Source of the DNA: Sinohyriopsis cumingii
Taxonomy: Eukaryota > Mollusca > Bivalvia > Unionida > Unionidae
Assembly (NCBI GenBank): GCA_028554795.2
Contig: CM068829.1
Coordinates: 137,461,579-137,525,578 of the forward strand
Direction: 5' to 3'
DNA: 64,000 nucleotides
The position numbers were made by a program, and so were the translations under genes. The first letter of the stretch is position 1, and each line of letters starts with the position of its first letter. The notes under the pieces are model-generated. The model made no database searches, was not told the origin of the DNA, and was given only the letters and a program-made list of their open reading frames with translations. Of this stretch, positions 9,113 to 20,046 are shown piece by piece.

Positions 9113-10645
9113 TATGGAGATTCGATAGGTGGCAACCTGATTATTCTTGGAGATTTCAACTTTCACTTTGACTGTACCGGAAATCAAACACATAAAAACC
9201 CATAGATTCCATTAATGTTTTCAACCTCAAACAGTCAGTTAACCAACCCACCCATAAACATGGTCACATAGACCTGATGATAACATTCTACGGTCCTCCC
9301 TGTTATCCCATGAACTTGCATCAGACAACCTCTGCATTATATGCGGAAAGGTTACAATACTCACCCTCTTTGATTTGTCTGCAGCATCTGACACAATAGA
9401 CCATGATATATTACGTCACCGTCTCCAGCATGTATTTGGCATTCATGATACAGCCTTACTGTGGTTCAAGTCCTACTTGATCAACAGGACACGAATTGTG
9501 TCCGCAAATGGAATACACACGTGGACCTGTTCTTTTCATTCTATACACTCAGCCACTCCCAAGTGTCATAGATCATCATCCAGTGTCTCACCAATTGTAC
9601 GCTGATGACACCCAAATCTACAAATCTAGCCACCCAACTGAAGTTGATGCTACCATCCAAAGTGTAGAGAGATGCATTTTTGATGTGAAATCATGGATGG
9701 CATGTAACAAGCTGCAGATGAATGATGATAAAACTGAGGCCACTCTGATCACAACACAAAGACTTTCTCATTCACATCCTTTACCTCAAACAATAAATAT
9801 CAGCAACACGAACATTAAATTCACACAATCAGCACTAAACCTTAGTGTTACTCTGGACAGTACTCTCACATTACACCAACATGTTATGAACATATGCAAG
9901 GCTGCATATCTTGAGCTGAGACGCATCAACTCCATTCATAAATATCTTTCAGTTGATGCCACTAAAACACTTGTGTGTTCATTAGTACTTTCAAGACTGG
10001 ACTACTGTAACTCAATTCTGTCTGGTTCATCTCAATATCTACTCCAGAAACTTCAAAAAGTTCAAAACACAGTTGCTCGGATCATACTTAGAGTACCACG
10101 ATCAAAGCACACCTCCCCGATGCTCTGTATCCTACACTGGCTTTCCATTCGATCCAAAATCAAACACAAAATTTGTTCTCTGTGCTACGTTTCACTGACG
10201 GACACCAGTCCAACATACCTATCCGACCTCACCCATGTGCACACACCAGCAAGATACTTACCTTCCTCTTCTGACAATCGTATACTCATTATTCCCACTA
10301 TGAAAACAAAGTCATATGGACAGCGTTCTTTTGCATACCAGGGCCCAGCAACATGGAATGAATTGCCCACTGAACTTAGACACAAAGACACAGTGATCCC
10401 ATTCAAGGGTGCTCTTAAAACTCACTTGTTTCGACTGCAAGAACAAACTTAAAGACCTAATAATGTTTTCTACCTTACATTTTTTCAGCATGTTTTTTAT
10501 GTTTTCTAATTTTATGGTGTTTGTTTTTATAATTATATCATTTTATGTTTTCTTTATGTTATAGGTGTTGTCTAATGTTTTAAAGCGCTTAGAGCTTCTT
10601 AAGATTAGGCTCTATACAAAGTCCTCATTATTATAATTATTATTA
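9113..10645 (+). mobile_element. CR1/L2-like non-LTR retrotransposon remnant with internal deletions
   Basis: The 5' piece (9113-9210) encodes an AP-endonuclease segment LIILGDFNFHFD. This is joined near 9360 to the reverse transcriptase palm (LFDLSAASDTIDHDILRHRL). A second deletion/frameshift near 9500 removes the segment before RGPVLFILYTQPL. The frame 9496-10452 then carries the YADD box (QLYADDTQIYKS) and the thumb/C-terminal region with RLDYCNSILSG and GPATWNELPTELRH. The 3' end is an AT-rich (ATTATT) tract at about 10623-10645, typical of the L2/CR1 group. The enzyme is incomplete and cannot act. Confidence 0.85.
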
Positions 10646-11741
10646 TCTTCTCTGATTATAACTTGATCTATATAAAAAGTAACCGTGTTTAAAATTATAA
10701 CAAGTCTGGGAAAGAAAATATTTAAATTGAATGGATTCCGTTAGTGGAAATGGCTGATTGCTGAGTGGAGTTGACATGCATCGTAATTTATTTATAACTG
10801 TTATTACGATCATATGGTCTTAAAATAAGTAATAGAAAGAGCAAAAGGCAACAAGCTTTGTAAAATTGAACAAATATTTTTACCTAGAGTTCAAAGTGAA
10901 AATGTAAAAAGAACATACGGTATTATAAATTAAATCCAGATAATCCAGGAATTACTAGCACAAGTCCTCATGAATCAAATTCGGAATAAGCAGCTTTAGT
11001 CGTATTCCAAATAATTTCCAGCGCTGAAGCTGTTGATGTGTCTGTAATGGCCAATAGTCTCTACTGTACTTATATATCAATGACCTGAATTGTAATGAGG
11101 TGTCAACAGTCTTTTGTTGAATTACAGTAACATAATCTAAGGTGTACTTGTCTGAATTCACTGTAATTTCCAGTATACGTCTCCTTCCAAAAAAAGAAAT
11201 ATTATTGAGCGTTTTGTATTTCCAGAGATTAATAATTTGAATTAAATAATTTTAGCCCGAATCAAACACTGTACACAACAAATAATTCTGCCTCAAGATC
11301 ATCTAGCAGGAATAAATAACTTTCCCAGTAAACAAGATTATAAAGACCTCTACTTGACCTAGGTCATAATTTAGCATTTTCTATTTTTTTTTAAAAAAAA
11401 CTATTACTTAATGGAAAATTTCATTCTAGAAGATTCTGTTACTAAAATTTTAATAAAGAACATGGTGAACAACATAATGTCCTTGACTCAGACCAACATA
11501 ATTATTTTAATATTTAGCCCACACTCATCGAGAAAATATTAGCTACGTATTATTTGTTCACAGAAGAAGAAAAAAAACAATGATTTTCGTCACGTAGACA
11601 ATGAACTTGATTTTGGACAAGGTCACTACAAAATACAATTTGACATACCCCACAATATCTAATAAATTTAAAAACAAAACAACCAAACAAATGCAAATTA
11701 AATATACATAACGTTGTCCCACTGTTTATAACGGTGAAATA
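10646..11741. other. AT-rich spacer, no gene seen
   Basis: No ORF longer than chance, no clear repeat. It lies between the LINE tail and the left terminal repeat of the second Polinton. Confidence 0.55.
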
Positions 11742-12006
11742 AGTAGCAAATAGGTAGGAAGTTTCTAAAGCAGAGACCCTAAAAAAACATTCAAACAAAT
11801 ATAAAAGTCAAATGTATGGTCACCCCTGTAGGACATAGTCTCAGAATATACTTAAGGTTAACGTAAACGTAAGATATCCTGATGATTAAAATTTGTGATC
11901 GTGTATACGACAAGTATTCCTTTGGACGCTTTTAGGGTCTCTGATCTAGAAATAATCCTGTATATTTACTACTGATCAAATATTTATAAAGTTTAATCAG
12001 ATTTGT
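11742..12006. repeat. Left terminal inverted repeat, family B
   Basis: Shares long blocks with the reverse complement of 21393-21654, for example 'cacccctgtaggacatagtct' minus its first base, 'gcagagaccctaa'-type words and 'gatcaaatatttataaag'. I estimate 85-90 percent identity by eye. Confidence 0.85.
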
Positions 12007-12025
12007 TTATAAAAGTTTTTAAAAA

Positions 12026-12500
12026 TTAAGCAAATGCTCTGCTTCCTTTAAATTTTGTAGCAACTTCTTCACCTATCGTTAAATTCTCTACGGTAGCTAT
12101 CAAAAATAACTCATCATTATGACAATAAAGACAAAACTTTATTGTTCCACTTACTCGTCAACGACTCTCAAATATATCTTTCGTCGTGATTCTATTAAGC
12201 CGATATCTATTGCCAACTGAAAACACTTTTGACCGATCAAGATCAATGGTAATTTTATTATATTTTGGTTAAGTGATCGGATCATGGAAGTTATTCTATT
12301 TTCTTGATCATTCATACCGCATTTGATCAAGATAATCAAATTATTCAGAGTTACATGATCTGATAAGTGAAAGTTTTATGTTGTCAAATTTACTGAAACA
12401 TTATCCGGAAATTTCGTTGTTAATTTCAATTGCCAATTGTTTGCCATCAATTTTTAGATTTTTAATCTTGCTGCTATTGTCATTTGCCACTGTTAAATGT
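12026..12500 (-). pseudogene. Broken ORF of family B, product unknown
   Basis: Three overlapping minus-strand pieces can be followed: about 12490-12400, 12339-12151 (ITSMIRSLNQNIIKLPL ... ESRRKIYLRVVDE) and 12150-12026 (IKFCLYCHNDELFLIATVEN), the last ending at TAA 12026-12028. Each junction is a frameshift or stop. It is the gene nearest the left terminal repeat. I do not recognise the product. Confidence 0.4.
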
Positions 12501-12545
12501 TCGAATATTATTTCCTATTTTTAGACAAAATTTATTTAGACAAAC

Positions 12546-12704
12546 CTAGTTGGAATCAAGGATTATATCAAATATATCCAAATTCGATTGTGCGGCTCTT
12601 TTAGCGCTGCGATAATGACCAAAAGCAAGTGTATCTACTCCGTTTTCGCAATACGGTTTGTCATGAAAGATACTCATCCCGCGTTTAACAATAACGTCAG
12701 TTTC
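12546..12704 (-). pseudogene. 3' half of a Polinton gene split by a retroelement
   Basis: Open minus-strand frame (SIFHDKPYCENGVDTLAFGH ...) ending at TAG 12546-12548. It reaches the target-site duplication and continues in phase on the other side of the insertion at 15101-15090. Product unknown. Confidence 0.5.
12693..12704. repeat. Target-site duplication, 3' copy
   Basis: 'aacgtcagtttc' directly abuts the T-rich (poly-A on minus) end of the retroelement. The identical 12-mer is at 15090-15101. Confidence 0.8.
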
Positions 12705-15089
12705 TTTTTTCTTTTTTTTTTGGAGGGTTCTCTCTCCTTTTGATCGTCACAGACCATTTAGGGAGGCCCTCCTGCCCTACCTGTTTGTATTGGTATTCTG
12801 TATGTTTAGCTATCATGTTATTGCTTTTTTGAAATGTAAAATTTCATTAATTTTTTTTAATTTTATTTATTTTTTTATTATATTTTTTTAAAATTATATT
12901 TATTTATTTTTTTTATTTTTTTCAATATCTTTTATTCTTCTATTTTTTCAATATATTCATCTGTGCTGAACCAAATTTCTTCTTCTATCCTTTTTTCCTC
13001 CTCCTCTTATTGTCGTCTTCTCCTTTCTTGTCTTTTTGCTTTCGTCATTTCCCTAAGTGCTTTCCTTACTTCTGGGCTTGTTTCCCGTTTCTCTTCTTTA
13101 GTCGAATTGGTTTTTTTTGGGTGCTTCTTCCTGCCCTTGTTTTCTATTCTCTGTTTGTAGCGATTCTGAATTTTCGTTTGGACTGATGTTTTCTTGCTGC
13201 GGTGTCTTGTTGATTTGGGTTATTTCTAATAGCCTGGGTGCTTGTGTTTTCTGGATCTGTTGTAATTTGAATACTGTAATCCCCTGTAATGAGTCATTTT
13301 CTTGCTGTAGTGGTTTGGTCCCATGAAGCAGTTGTGATTGTATTGGTAACACTTCTTTTTCTTGTAAGCTTCGTTTTGTTTGTTGTTGTTGTAGGTTGTT
13401 TTCTAGTTGTTGCTGTGGTTTTATCTTCTTTTGTTGTTGTTGTTGCCCGGTTTCAATATCTTGTTGGATTAACATGTTATTTTGTTGTTGACTTTTCTCT
13501 TTACTTCGTGCTTGTGTCTGTATTTGTAGTTGTTGTTGTTGTTGTTTACATCCCTGTAGTCCATTTTCTACTGGAAGCTGGGCTTGATTCTGTTGTTGTT
13601 GTTGATGATTTTTATTCTCCTGTTTAGTATTGGTAGTTTCATGCTGGTCTATATTTCCTAGTTGTTGCTGTGATTTTATTGTCTTTTGTTGTTGTTCTTG
13701 TCTAGTTTCAATCACCCGTTGTTGTTGCCCTGATTGTATCTGTATTTGTTGTTGTTGCTGTTGCCTTTTATGTCTTTGTTGTTCATTTCCTACTGAAGAC
13801 TGGGTTCGCGTCTGTTGTTGTTGTTGTAGTTGAATATTTTGACCTTGCTTTTTGTCCGTAATTTCTTTCTGTAGTGAAATTTCTCTTCCTTGTTGTTGTT
13901 GTGGTTGTATTTGTTCAATTCTTTGTTTTTGTGCTGCTTGTTTCGGTATTTCCTGTTCTTGTATTTGTTGTCCCTGTACTTGTAGCTGTTGTTGTTGTTG
14001 TTGCTGTAGTCCATCTTGTGATATTGGTTGTTTTTGTTGCTGCATATTTCCTATTACCATTTGCCTGCTGGATATGTTTGTTGTTGTTGTCATTGTTGGT
14101 CTATCTTTTCCGAATTCTGAGGACATTTGAATGGTGTGTGACCTGTTTTCCCACATCTATTGCATGTTCTGTCATATATGCATCCTTTATACCAAGACTT
14201 GGCTAAGAACCCGAATATGTAAAAGGCTCTCTTCACTTTCTTCATATTGCTTCTTTCTATTTCTAGTATCCGTGTTCCGTCTAATATTGATGTTGTTTCT
14301 ATCGTTCTATTCCGTGCTGAGCTAACTGGAATATCAAAATTTTCATCAAAACGCTTCACTATTTCTTCTATTGGAATTTCAAGCGGGATGTCTGTTACAT
14401 GTAATTCTCCTGTTCGTTTTTTTTTTATCTTCCTTAGCGGTGGTTCTGGTTCCTTTATTGTCACCTTTTCTTTCCCAATACACATCTCTCCATATGGTAA
14501 AATCGGTTTCTTCCCTTTCGGTCTTACTATGTAGCCTTTGTATCCATTAGGGTTTATGGAGTATACTCTGTTTATACATTCTGGGTTGGCTATTTTCATG
14601 GCTGTCATTACCGTAGTAAGGTTAGGTATATTTTCCCTTTGTATGTGCCTCATATCTATTTCTTGTGTTCCTTCTCGATATGTACATTGTAGGTAGCTTC
14701 TTTCATGCGTCTCTACCCTTTTCAGCTTGAAGAATTTCTAAAGGTAATTGACTTCTCTTCTAGTCGCCATATTGCCTCGTGTTGCACGTGCTCCGGTTTC
14801 GGTTTCTTGTATTTCCATGTTGAATCCCTGTATTTGTAGATTTGTTAATTGATATAAGTTGATTCTTACCCTTTATAAGATTTGGAGTCCGTAATGGACA
14901 GTAAAGATATTCCTGTTGGGGGTCCCAGGACCTCTAAACCGTTTGCTTTGTCCTTGCCATTTTCAGACGATAAAACAACAGACTGTACTTCTCAAGAAGG
15001 AGTGTAAGAATCATGTATATATGTACGTACCTTCCTACCGACCTACCTACTCGGCTAGAACACAGCAGATAATGCCTGTACGAGCTTTA
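12705..15089 (-). mobile_element. ORF1-only retroelement (half-LINE), 2.4 kb, with 12-bp TSD
   Basis: Bounded by a perfect 12-bp duplication. On the minus strand it runs from about 15089, through one gag-like ORF1 region, to a 3' end of A10-G-A6 at 12705-12721, next to the TSD. No reverse transcriptase or endonuclease sequence is present, so it must have been mobilised in trans, as with mammalian HAL1. The TSD and A-rich tail are hallmarks of target-primed reverse transcription. It sits inside a gene of the family B Polinton and is therefore younger than that element. Confidence 0.8.
13098..14818 (-). pseudogene. Gag-like ORF1 protein with CCHC knuckle and Gln-rich tail
   Basis: ATG at 14818 (MEIQETETGARATRGNMATR). 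An in-frame TAG follows about 23 codons later, and the frame is then open from about 14750 to 14090. It contains an RNA-binding-like region and a zinc knuckle CNRCGKTGHTPFKC (C-x2-C-x4-H-x4-C). A frame change near 14100-14150 leads to a second ORF (14156-13098) that is extremely glutamine-rich, with many Q4-Q8 runs, and ends in an acidic/basic mixture before TAG. By family, ORF1 proteins coat retrotransposon RNA. The stop and frameshift may be lesions; a programmed shift cannot be excluded. Confidence 0.65.
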
Positions 15090-15164
15090 AACGTCAGTTT
15101 CAAGCTTATTGAATCGGGTCACAATTAATACTTCCAGTTCAGTACCAACGAATGTAGTTTTAGT
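15090..15164 (-). pseudogene. 5' half of the Polinton gene split by the retroelement
   Basis: Minus-strand frame open from an in-frame TAG at 15165-15167 to the TSD (TTFVGTELEVLIVTRFNKLE). In phase with 12704-12546. Product unknown. Confidence 0.5.
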
Positions 15165-15640
15165 CTATTTGTATAAAATTTTTCCTCTCTCATTTTGGTG
15201 GTGATAGAAGATTTTTTATGCATTTTTAGTAGGGATTTAAAGGTAACTGTTTATTCTTGATAATATGAGCTCAGGATGTTGTTGTTTGTATGTATTTCGG
15301 CGACAGTACACAGTGAGTAATAAGACCTTGGTGATGATCCGGAAGTGAAATCTGTTCTGTTTACATGCTGCTATGTTGACAGTCCAGCATCTCAAAAAAG
15401 AGCATGTCAACCTTTGACGAGAACTTCACCGTGAAGTCATATTTTAAGGTACTTTATATTAACGTACGATTTGTATTGATTGTCACACAGTGGAAAGGTA
15501 AGTACTGAGAAACAAATGTAGAGAACATATATTAAAATTAATTGTGTTCTATGCCCTTATGATGATTTGTTCTGATCGCCATCGTTCTAACAAAACTAAC
15601 ACCGCCATCTAACGCGTACCTGTAATCGGTAAAATTTATT
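15165..15640. other. No gene seen, family B interior
   Basis: About 475 bp without a supportable ORF on either strand, between the split gene and the PolB 3' end. It may be decayed coding sequence. Confidence 0.45.
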
Positions 15641-17506
15641 TTAAAAAAATACAAATCCTTTCGAGATACCTTTAGCTTTTCTTGTTACTTTGTTATTGTC
15701 TAATCGTACCGCATACAGTTTTGATCGCAATCCAATAAACTCAGCAATAATAGCAACATTCATTTCGTCTTTGAATTTGCTAATTACTTTTTTATTTGTG
15801 TTATCGTGAAACCCACTATCGCGCGGATAATCCGACGGATCAAATAATTGTTTATTATAATTAAAAAAATTCCTGATAAATGTCATCGGTAAAAAAAATA
15901 ATTCATAAACTAATGAATCAGTATCGGCAAACAATAATTTACTTCTTGGCCACTACTTCTTAACAAAATTTTAGCAAAAATCGTACATTAACCATTTGGA
16001 AAAATCAAGTAAGGCAGCCCCAACGTAAATAGGCGTATTGAACTTCAAATTTGTTTTTGTTTGCTGTACCGCAACAAGGTTTTCATTAAATATTTTCATA
16101 CTGACAAAATCATCATCTAAAATAACTTTGTTTCTGCGGTTGATATCATTAACAATTTCAATACTAACCCGTTTTCTAATATTCTCCATTGTCTTGCAAA
16201 TACAGAATTGTTCATTAACTTAAAGAAATTGTTATCAAATTCCGTTGTTGCCGCTGCTCTGCAGTGTTAGATTCAACAAAGCCTTTCATCCAAGGCGACT
16301 AATTAAATTTAACGTTGGGTGAACCTTCCTTAAAATCATTAAATTGTTATAATGCAAAACATAATTTCGTTTGTACAACAAACTTAGTACGAGCTTACTT
16401 ACCATTGAATTTTGTCTGTCTCCATCAATACTTTGTTGTTCCGGCAATAACAAACTATAATCGATAATTATAGACTTCGCACAAAACGGATAATCATTTT
16501 GAAGATCGTGTAGCGAAGCTGGATAATCAAGATAAACTTCAACAAAATAACTAGCATCATTAGTTATCGTTCTTTCCGGTTTCCACAAGAAATTGTTATG
16601 GCGAAATCCATTTGAAACCACCATATGGCATTGGCTCAAACATTGCGTATCCATATAAATTGTTATTATTAAGGTAAATAATAAACCTTGACTTAAATCT
16701 TCATTAGAATCAACCATATATTTGTTGTTTGCATGAGAATACCTTTTGTTATCACCGATATTCGGCTGCATATCCCTCGCTCATTAAAATTAAACATGTC
16801 GACGTCGGTCATTAATTCTAATTTTATTCCGCTAAACTTAAGCAAAGCGTCCCATGATAAAGCAGGTTGAAGAATAATACCAGCAGGGATCTAATTAATA
16901 ACTGTTATAACCGACTCGACGAAAACTTTAAAAAACATCTGCAAGTAACAAAACATCGGTTTTTAAGTACAAATCATGATATTCACCAAAAGTTTTACCG
17001 CCAAATTTATTCCAAATATCTTGCACGTATTAATATTCGTCATCAAATATATTTTAATTTTTTAGTTGCGAATAAAACTTACCTTTGTCGGGTACAGAAG
17101 TTTCATCAAATTTTTACCAATCATCAAGATATTCATATGGATTCCTTTCTTTGTTAGGAACGTTGCTTTAACACCGAAACAGTTTTGTAGATTATTAAAT
17201 TCACCACAATCGCGAACAAGCTCGCATAATGATGCTGCCATAAACTGCATGCTGTCAATAAATCTAAGTTTACCTAATGTGAGCGACATATTTTTCAATG
17301 TTATTCGGAATAGACTTAATTACGCTGTCGAGTTTCAAACGCTCCTTAATTTCTGGATCACCAAAAGCTTCTACGATAATGTGACTGTAATATCCTCGGA
17401 AATTACGTAAAATCACAGCAACAAACTTTGGGGCATGAAAATCCAAATTACATTTGTCATGTGCTGGACCATGATACTGTCCTGTCAAATGACAATAGTC
17501 ATGCAC
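15641..17506 (-). pseudogene. Polinton-type family B DNA polymerase, heavily fragmented
   Basis: Minus-strand pieces in order: 17506-17270 (DYCHLTGQYHGPAHDKCNL, the Cys/His motif before the exonuclease region, then NFRGYYSHIIVE), 17298-17062 (LRFIDSMQFMAASLCELV), 16771-16286 (RYSHANNKYM, then VYLDYPASLHDLQNDYPF), about 16280-16190 (motif B neighbourhood with FKLMNNSVF), 16189-15971 (ENIRKRVSIEIV ... IYVGAALLDFSKWLMYDF) and 15934-15641, starting with motif C FADTDSLVYEL. Motif C is intact, but motif A is degraded and at least five frameshifts or stops separate the pieces. This is a different PolB lineage from the one at 3.8-5.2 kb: spacing and motif wording differ, and there is no helicase. 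Confidence 0.85.
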
Positions 17507-17614
17507 TTGATCATCATCTAATGTTTGTTAACATTTTCATTAAAACAGTTTTTCTTAACATATTAAAAATATCATTTTCACTGATCAAATTTTTTTAATA
17601 ACCAAACAAAATAA

Positions 17615-18985
17615 TACACAAGTTATTCGCAATTAAAAACAATTGATGATAACACGCTATCACTGACCAGCGGCACAACTGCCGATAACTTAGACATGTC
17701 TGGGAAGAAAATAATAAATTTGGAAACCGTATATTCACCACCAAATTTGAATCTGACTCAAGCTGCAAGTTACTTACAGTTGAAATACGTCAACGATAAT
17801 AAGCTTGACAAAACAGGCAGAATAATTACCGGCAATATTAACATGTCATGGAAAAATATTATTAGGCTGGAAACAAATTTTAATCTGCCAGATTTAAACA
17901 CAAGTCCTTAGCAGCAATTTATAATCATGTTATTTCTGTCTCTGATTCTATGGTAAAGAAAACTGGAGACAAAATGACCAGCAATCTTGTGATGAGCAAC
18001 AATGCAAAAGTAACTAGTCTATCAAGAAATTTACCACCAGAAAATGACACTGATGCCATTATTCACATTTGAGAGGCGCATTAACACTGCATTTACATTT
18101 GTCTGCTGGAAGATGACCGGCTCGATTGATATGGGTTGTAAGGTTGTTTACAATACCCAACTTGACAATATGCTTTTGACCAATGATGATTGGTCAACTA
18201 ATACAAAATATGTCAAAAATAATTTTTTTTAAAAGTGGTGATAAAATGTCTGGCGCCTTGGACATGGGTGGCAACAACGTAGCGTCACATTATATTCTGG
18301 TTGTTGATGAAGATTTAACAAATAAAAATTATGCTGATAATTCTATTTCTACATCGGAATGAACAGCAGATACATATTATCTGAATCTGAGAAACTCTGG
18401 TGGAACAATGACAGGTCAAATTAATATGGGCGATAACAAAATAACAACAATGTATGCCTCAGCTGCACCAGCTGTTTTAACAAATAAAACTTACATCGAC
18501 AGTCTTATTAGTGTGTGATAAATAAAAAATAGTGTCAGGTTTATTCTGCATTTTGCTGATGCAATAGAGTTGGTTTTGTTGCAAGCGCATCAACACAATA
18601 TCCAGAAAATAATCCAAATCATGCTTTTCTTCTTCATTCTGTCATTGTTAACAGGCAAGAATGGACAACCAATGGAGAAACAACAAATTTCTGGATTAAG
18701 ATTAAATATCCTGTCGCGATTTGTATTTGGCAATTTTATATGCGTGGTCAATTAAATTCTGGCATTGGCCGTATTTACAGCTGGTGGTTGGAAGGTTCTG
18801 TTGACAAATTTAATCAGGCAGTCTAAAATAGAGTGACAGAACATGCAATTATAACTGCTGCAAAAGAATTTTATGATAATACATTTAATCTGCTGATAGT
18901 TGGCCCAAATGATTAAGTTTTTAAAGGTTACATCAACAATGCAAAAAAATTAGAATTTGACTTAATAAACAATCTTTATGACCCA
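17615..18985 (+). pseudogene. Fibre-like repeat protein with globular C-terminus, decayed
   Basis: Open from about 17615 to a stop at 17909-17911, then legible in shifting frames to about 18985. A motif of the form Gx(M/I)xGxIxMxxxKIxxL recurs at about 17818, 17960, 18110, 18240 and 18400 (for example KTGRIITGNINMSWKNI, KMTGSIDMG, GDKMSGALDMGGN, GGTMTGQINMGDNKI). Repeats often end like 'LTNKTYIDS'. Phage tail fibres and Polinton fibre-like proteins use such units. The C-terminal part (NFWIKIKYPVAI, GRIYSWWLEGS) looks like a globular receptor-binding or discoidin-type fold. Role inferred: host attachment. At least six breaks. Confidence 0.6.
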
Positions 18986-18990
18986 AACTG

Positions 18991-19244
18991 TTGCGGGACC
19001 TCGAGTGGCCGAGTGGTTTAAAGTGCTCGCCGTTACAGATCATTGCCATCTCACCTCTGTCTGCGTCGGTTCGAGACTTGGATTCAGCCAATGTGAGTAT
19101 GTGAGAAAGCTTGCCAGTAGCTTATCATGGGTCAGTGATTCTTTCTGGGGATTTTCCCAGGTTCTTCCTCCACCATTAATACTGGCCACCATGCATAGCC
19201 TATCGTGTGCTGAAAAATGGCATTAAACCCTACAACAACAACAA
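18991..19244 (+). mobile_element. SINE family 1, copy 1 (tRNA-derived head, AAC tail)
   Basis: Pol III box A-like TGGCCGAGTGGTT and box B-like GGTTCGAGAC are followed by a body ending 'tggcattaaaccc' and (acaacaacaac). Flanked by 'ccaaactg' at 18983-18990 and 19245-19252, a probable target-site duplication. It sits within the family B Polinton just after the fibre gene. Confidence 0.85.
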
Positions 19245-19283
19245 CCAAACTGGTTGAAATAAAAAGATAATTTTGTTCGTGTT

Positions 19284-19547
19284 ATGTATATGCACGGCCC
19301 ACAGTTAAGGGAAGCAATAGAAAATTTTGATTTAATACCAATTTGTACATATTGTCATCCCGATGATTGTAAGGAAGAACAAGATTGGGTTGAAAGTTTG
19401 CTAAAAGAAAAAATACTCGAGTTTAACAAGGAAAATGTTGATTATATTGTCAAATCCGATTTAATAGAAATGAAAACGCATGGTGGAACAAAACAGGAAG
19501 AAACCAGGATAGAAAATTTTCACAATTGGCTCAAATTGTTGAAATAA
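19284..19547 (+). CDS. Hypothetical acidic protein, 87 aa, family B
   Basis: ATG at 19284, or a second ATG two codons later, to TAA 19545-19547. It contains PICTYCHPDDC (possible metal-binding Cys/His cluster) followed by a charged helical stretch. No lesion. It follows the SINE in the same orientation as the fibre gene and may be the remains of its 3' neighbour. Function not recognised. Confidence 0.4.
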   Translation: MYMHGPQLREAIENFDLIPICTYCHPDDCKEEQDWVESLLKEKILEFNKENVDYIVKSDLIEMKTHGGTKQEETRIENFHNWLKLLK

Positions 19548-19602
19548 AGAAAAGAAAAAAAGAAAGATCTATAATATAATTTCTTAAAACAAGAAATTTG
19601 GG

Positions 19603-20034
19603 ATGTACTATCAGGATAAACAAACACTACTTAAAATTGTCAGAGATGCATTAGCTGATGCTGCTCTTTTACTAAAGACGTACATAAACTCGGCTTGTCT
19701 ATTATTATCTGCACACTTGTATACTTTTGACCCAGTTCTGTTAACAAATTGTTAAAAAAAATAAAAACTTTTAAAATAGGAAATTGACTATTTTGACAAA
19801 ACCAAGCAAGAATTGTTTTTTAACAAGGTCGAACTTTTAAATCTACCCAATGTTCAAGATGTGCCCTATGATATTAGTGAAGCTGAGGATGTTGAACTAC
19901 CTTTGCTACAAGAATCTCGTCAATTATCCTTGCTAAAGTATGGAATACAACTTAATAAATTATACACAATATACAAAAAAAAAATATTGGAAAAGCTTGA
20001 ATCATATGATTTTAATGATATCAAAGACAAATGA
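19603..20034 (+). pseudogene. Broken helical ORF, family B
   Basis: ATG at 19603 opens a frame with a hydrophobic helix (DAALLLKTYINSACLLLSA) to a stop near 19755. After a frameshift, coding continues from about 19785 to TGA 20032-20034 with a charged, coiled-coil-like C-terminus. Not recognised. Confidence 0.4.
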
Positions 20035-20046
20035 GCATTTAAGTGA

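Noticed and set aside
13117..14206. Several plus-strand ORFs rich in Val/Cys opposite the retroelement ORF1
   Set aside because: They are the antisense of CAA/CAG glutamine codons; the minus strand has the CCHC knuckle and sensible protein.
16867..17410. Plus-strand ORFs at 16867-17157 and 17066-17410
   Set aside because: Antisense shadows of the minus-strand PolB pieces.
18999..19085. A genuine tRNA gene (box A and box B present)
   Set aside because: Continues into a shared 250-bp body with an AAC tail and TSD, repeated four times: a SINE.
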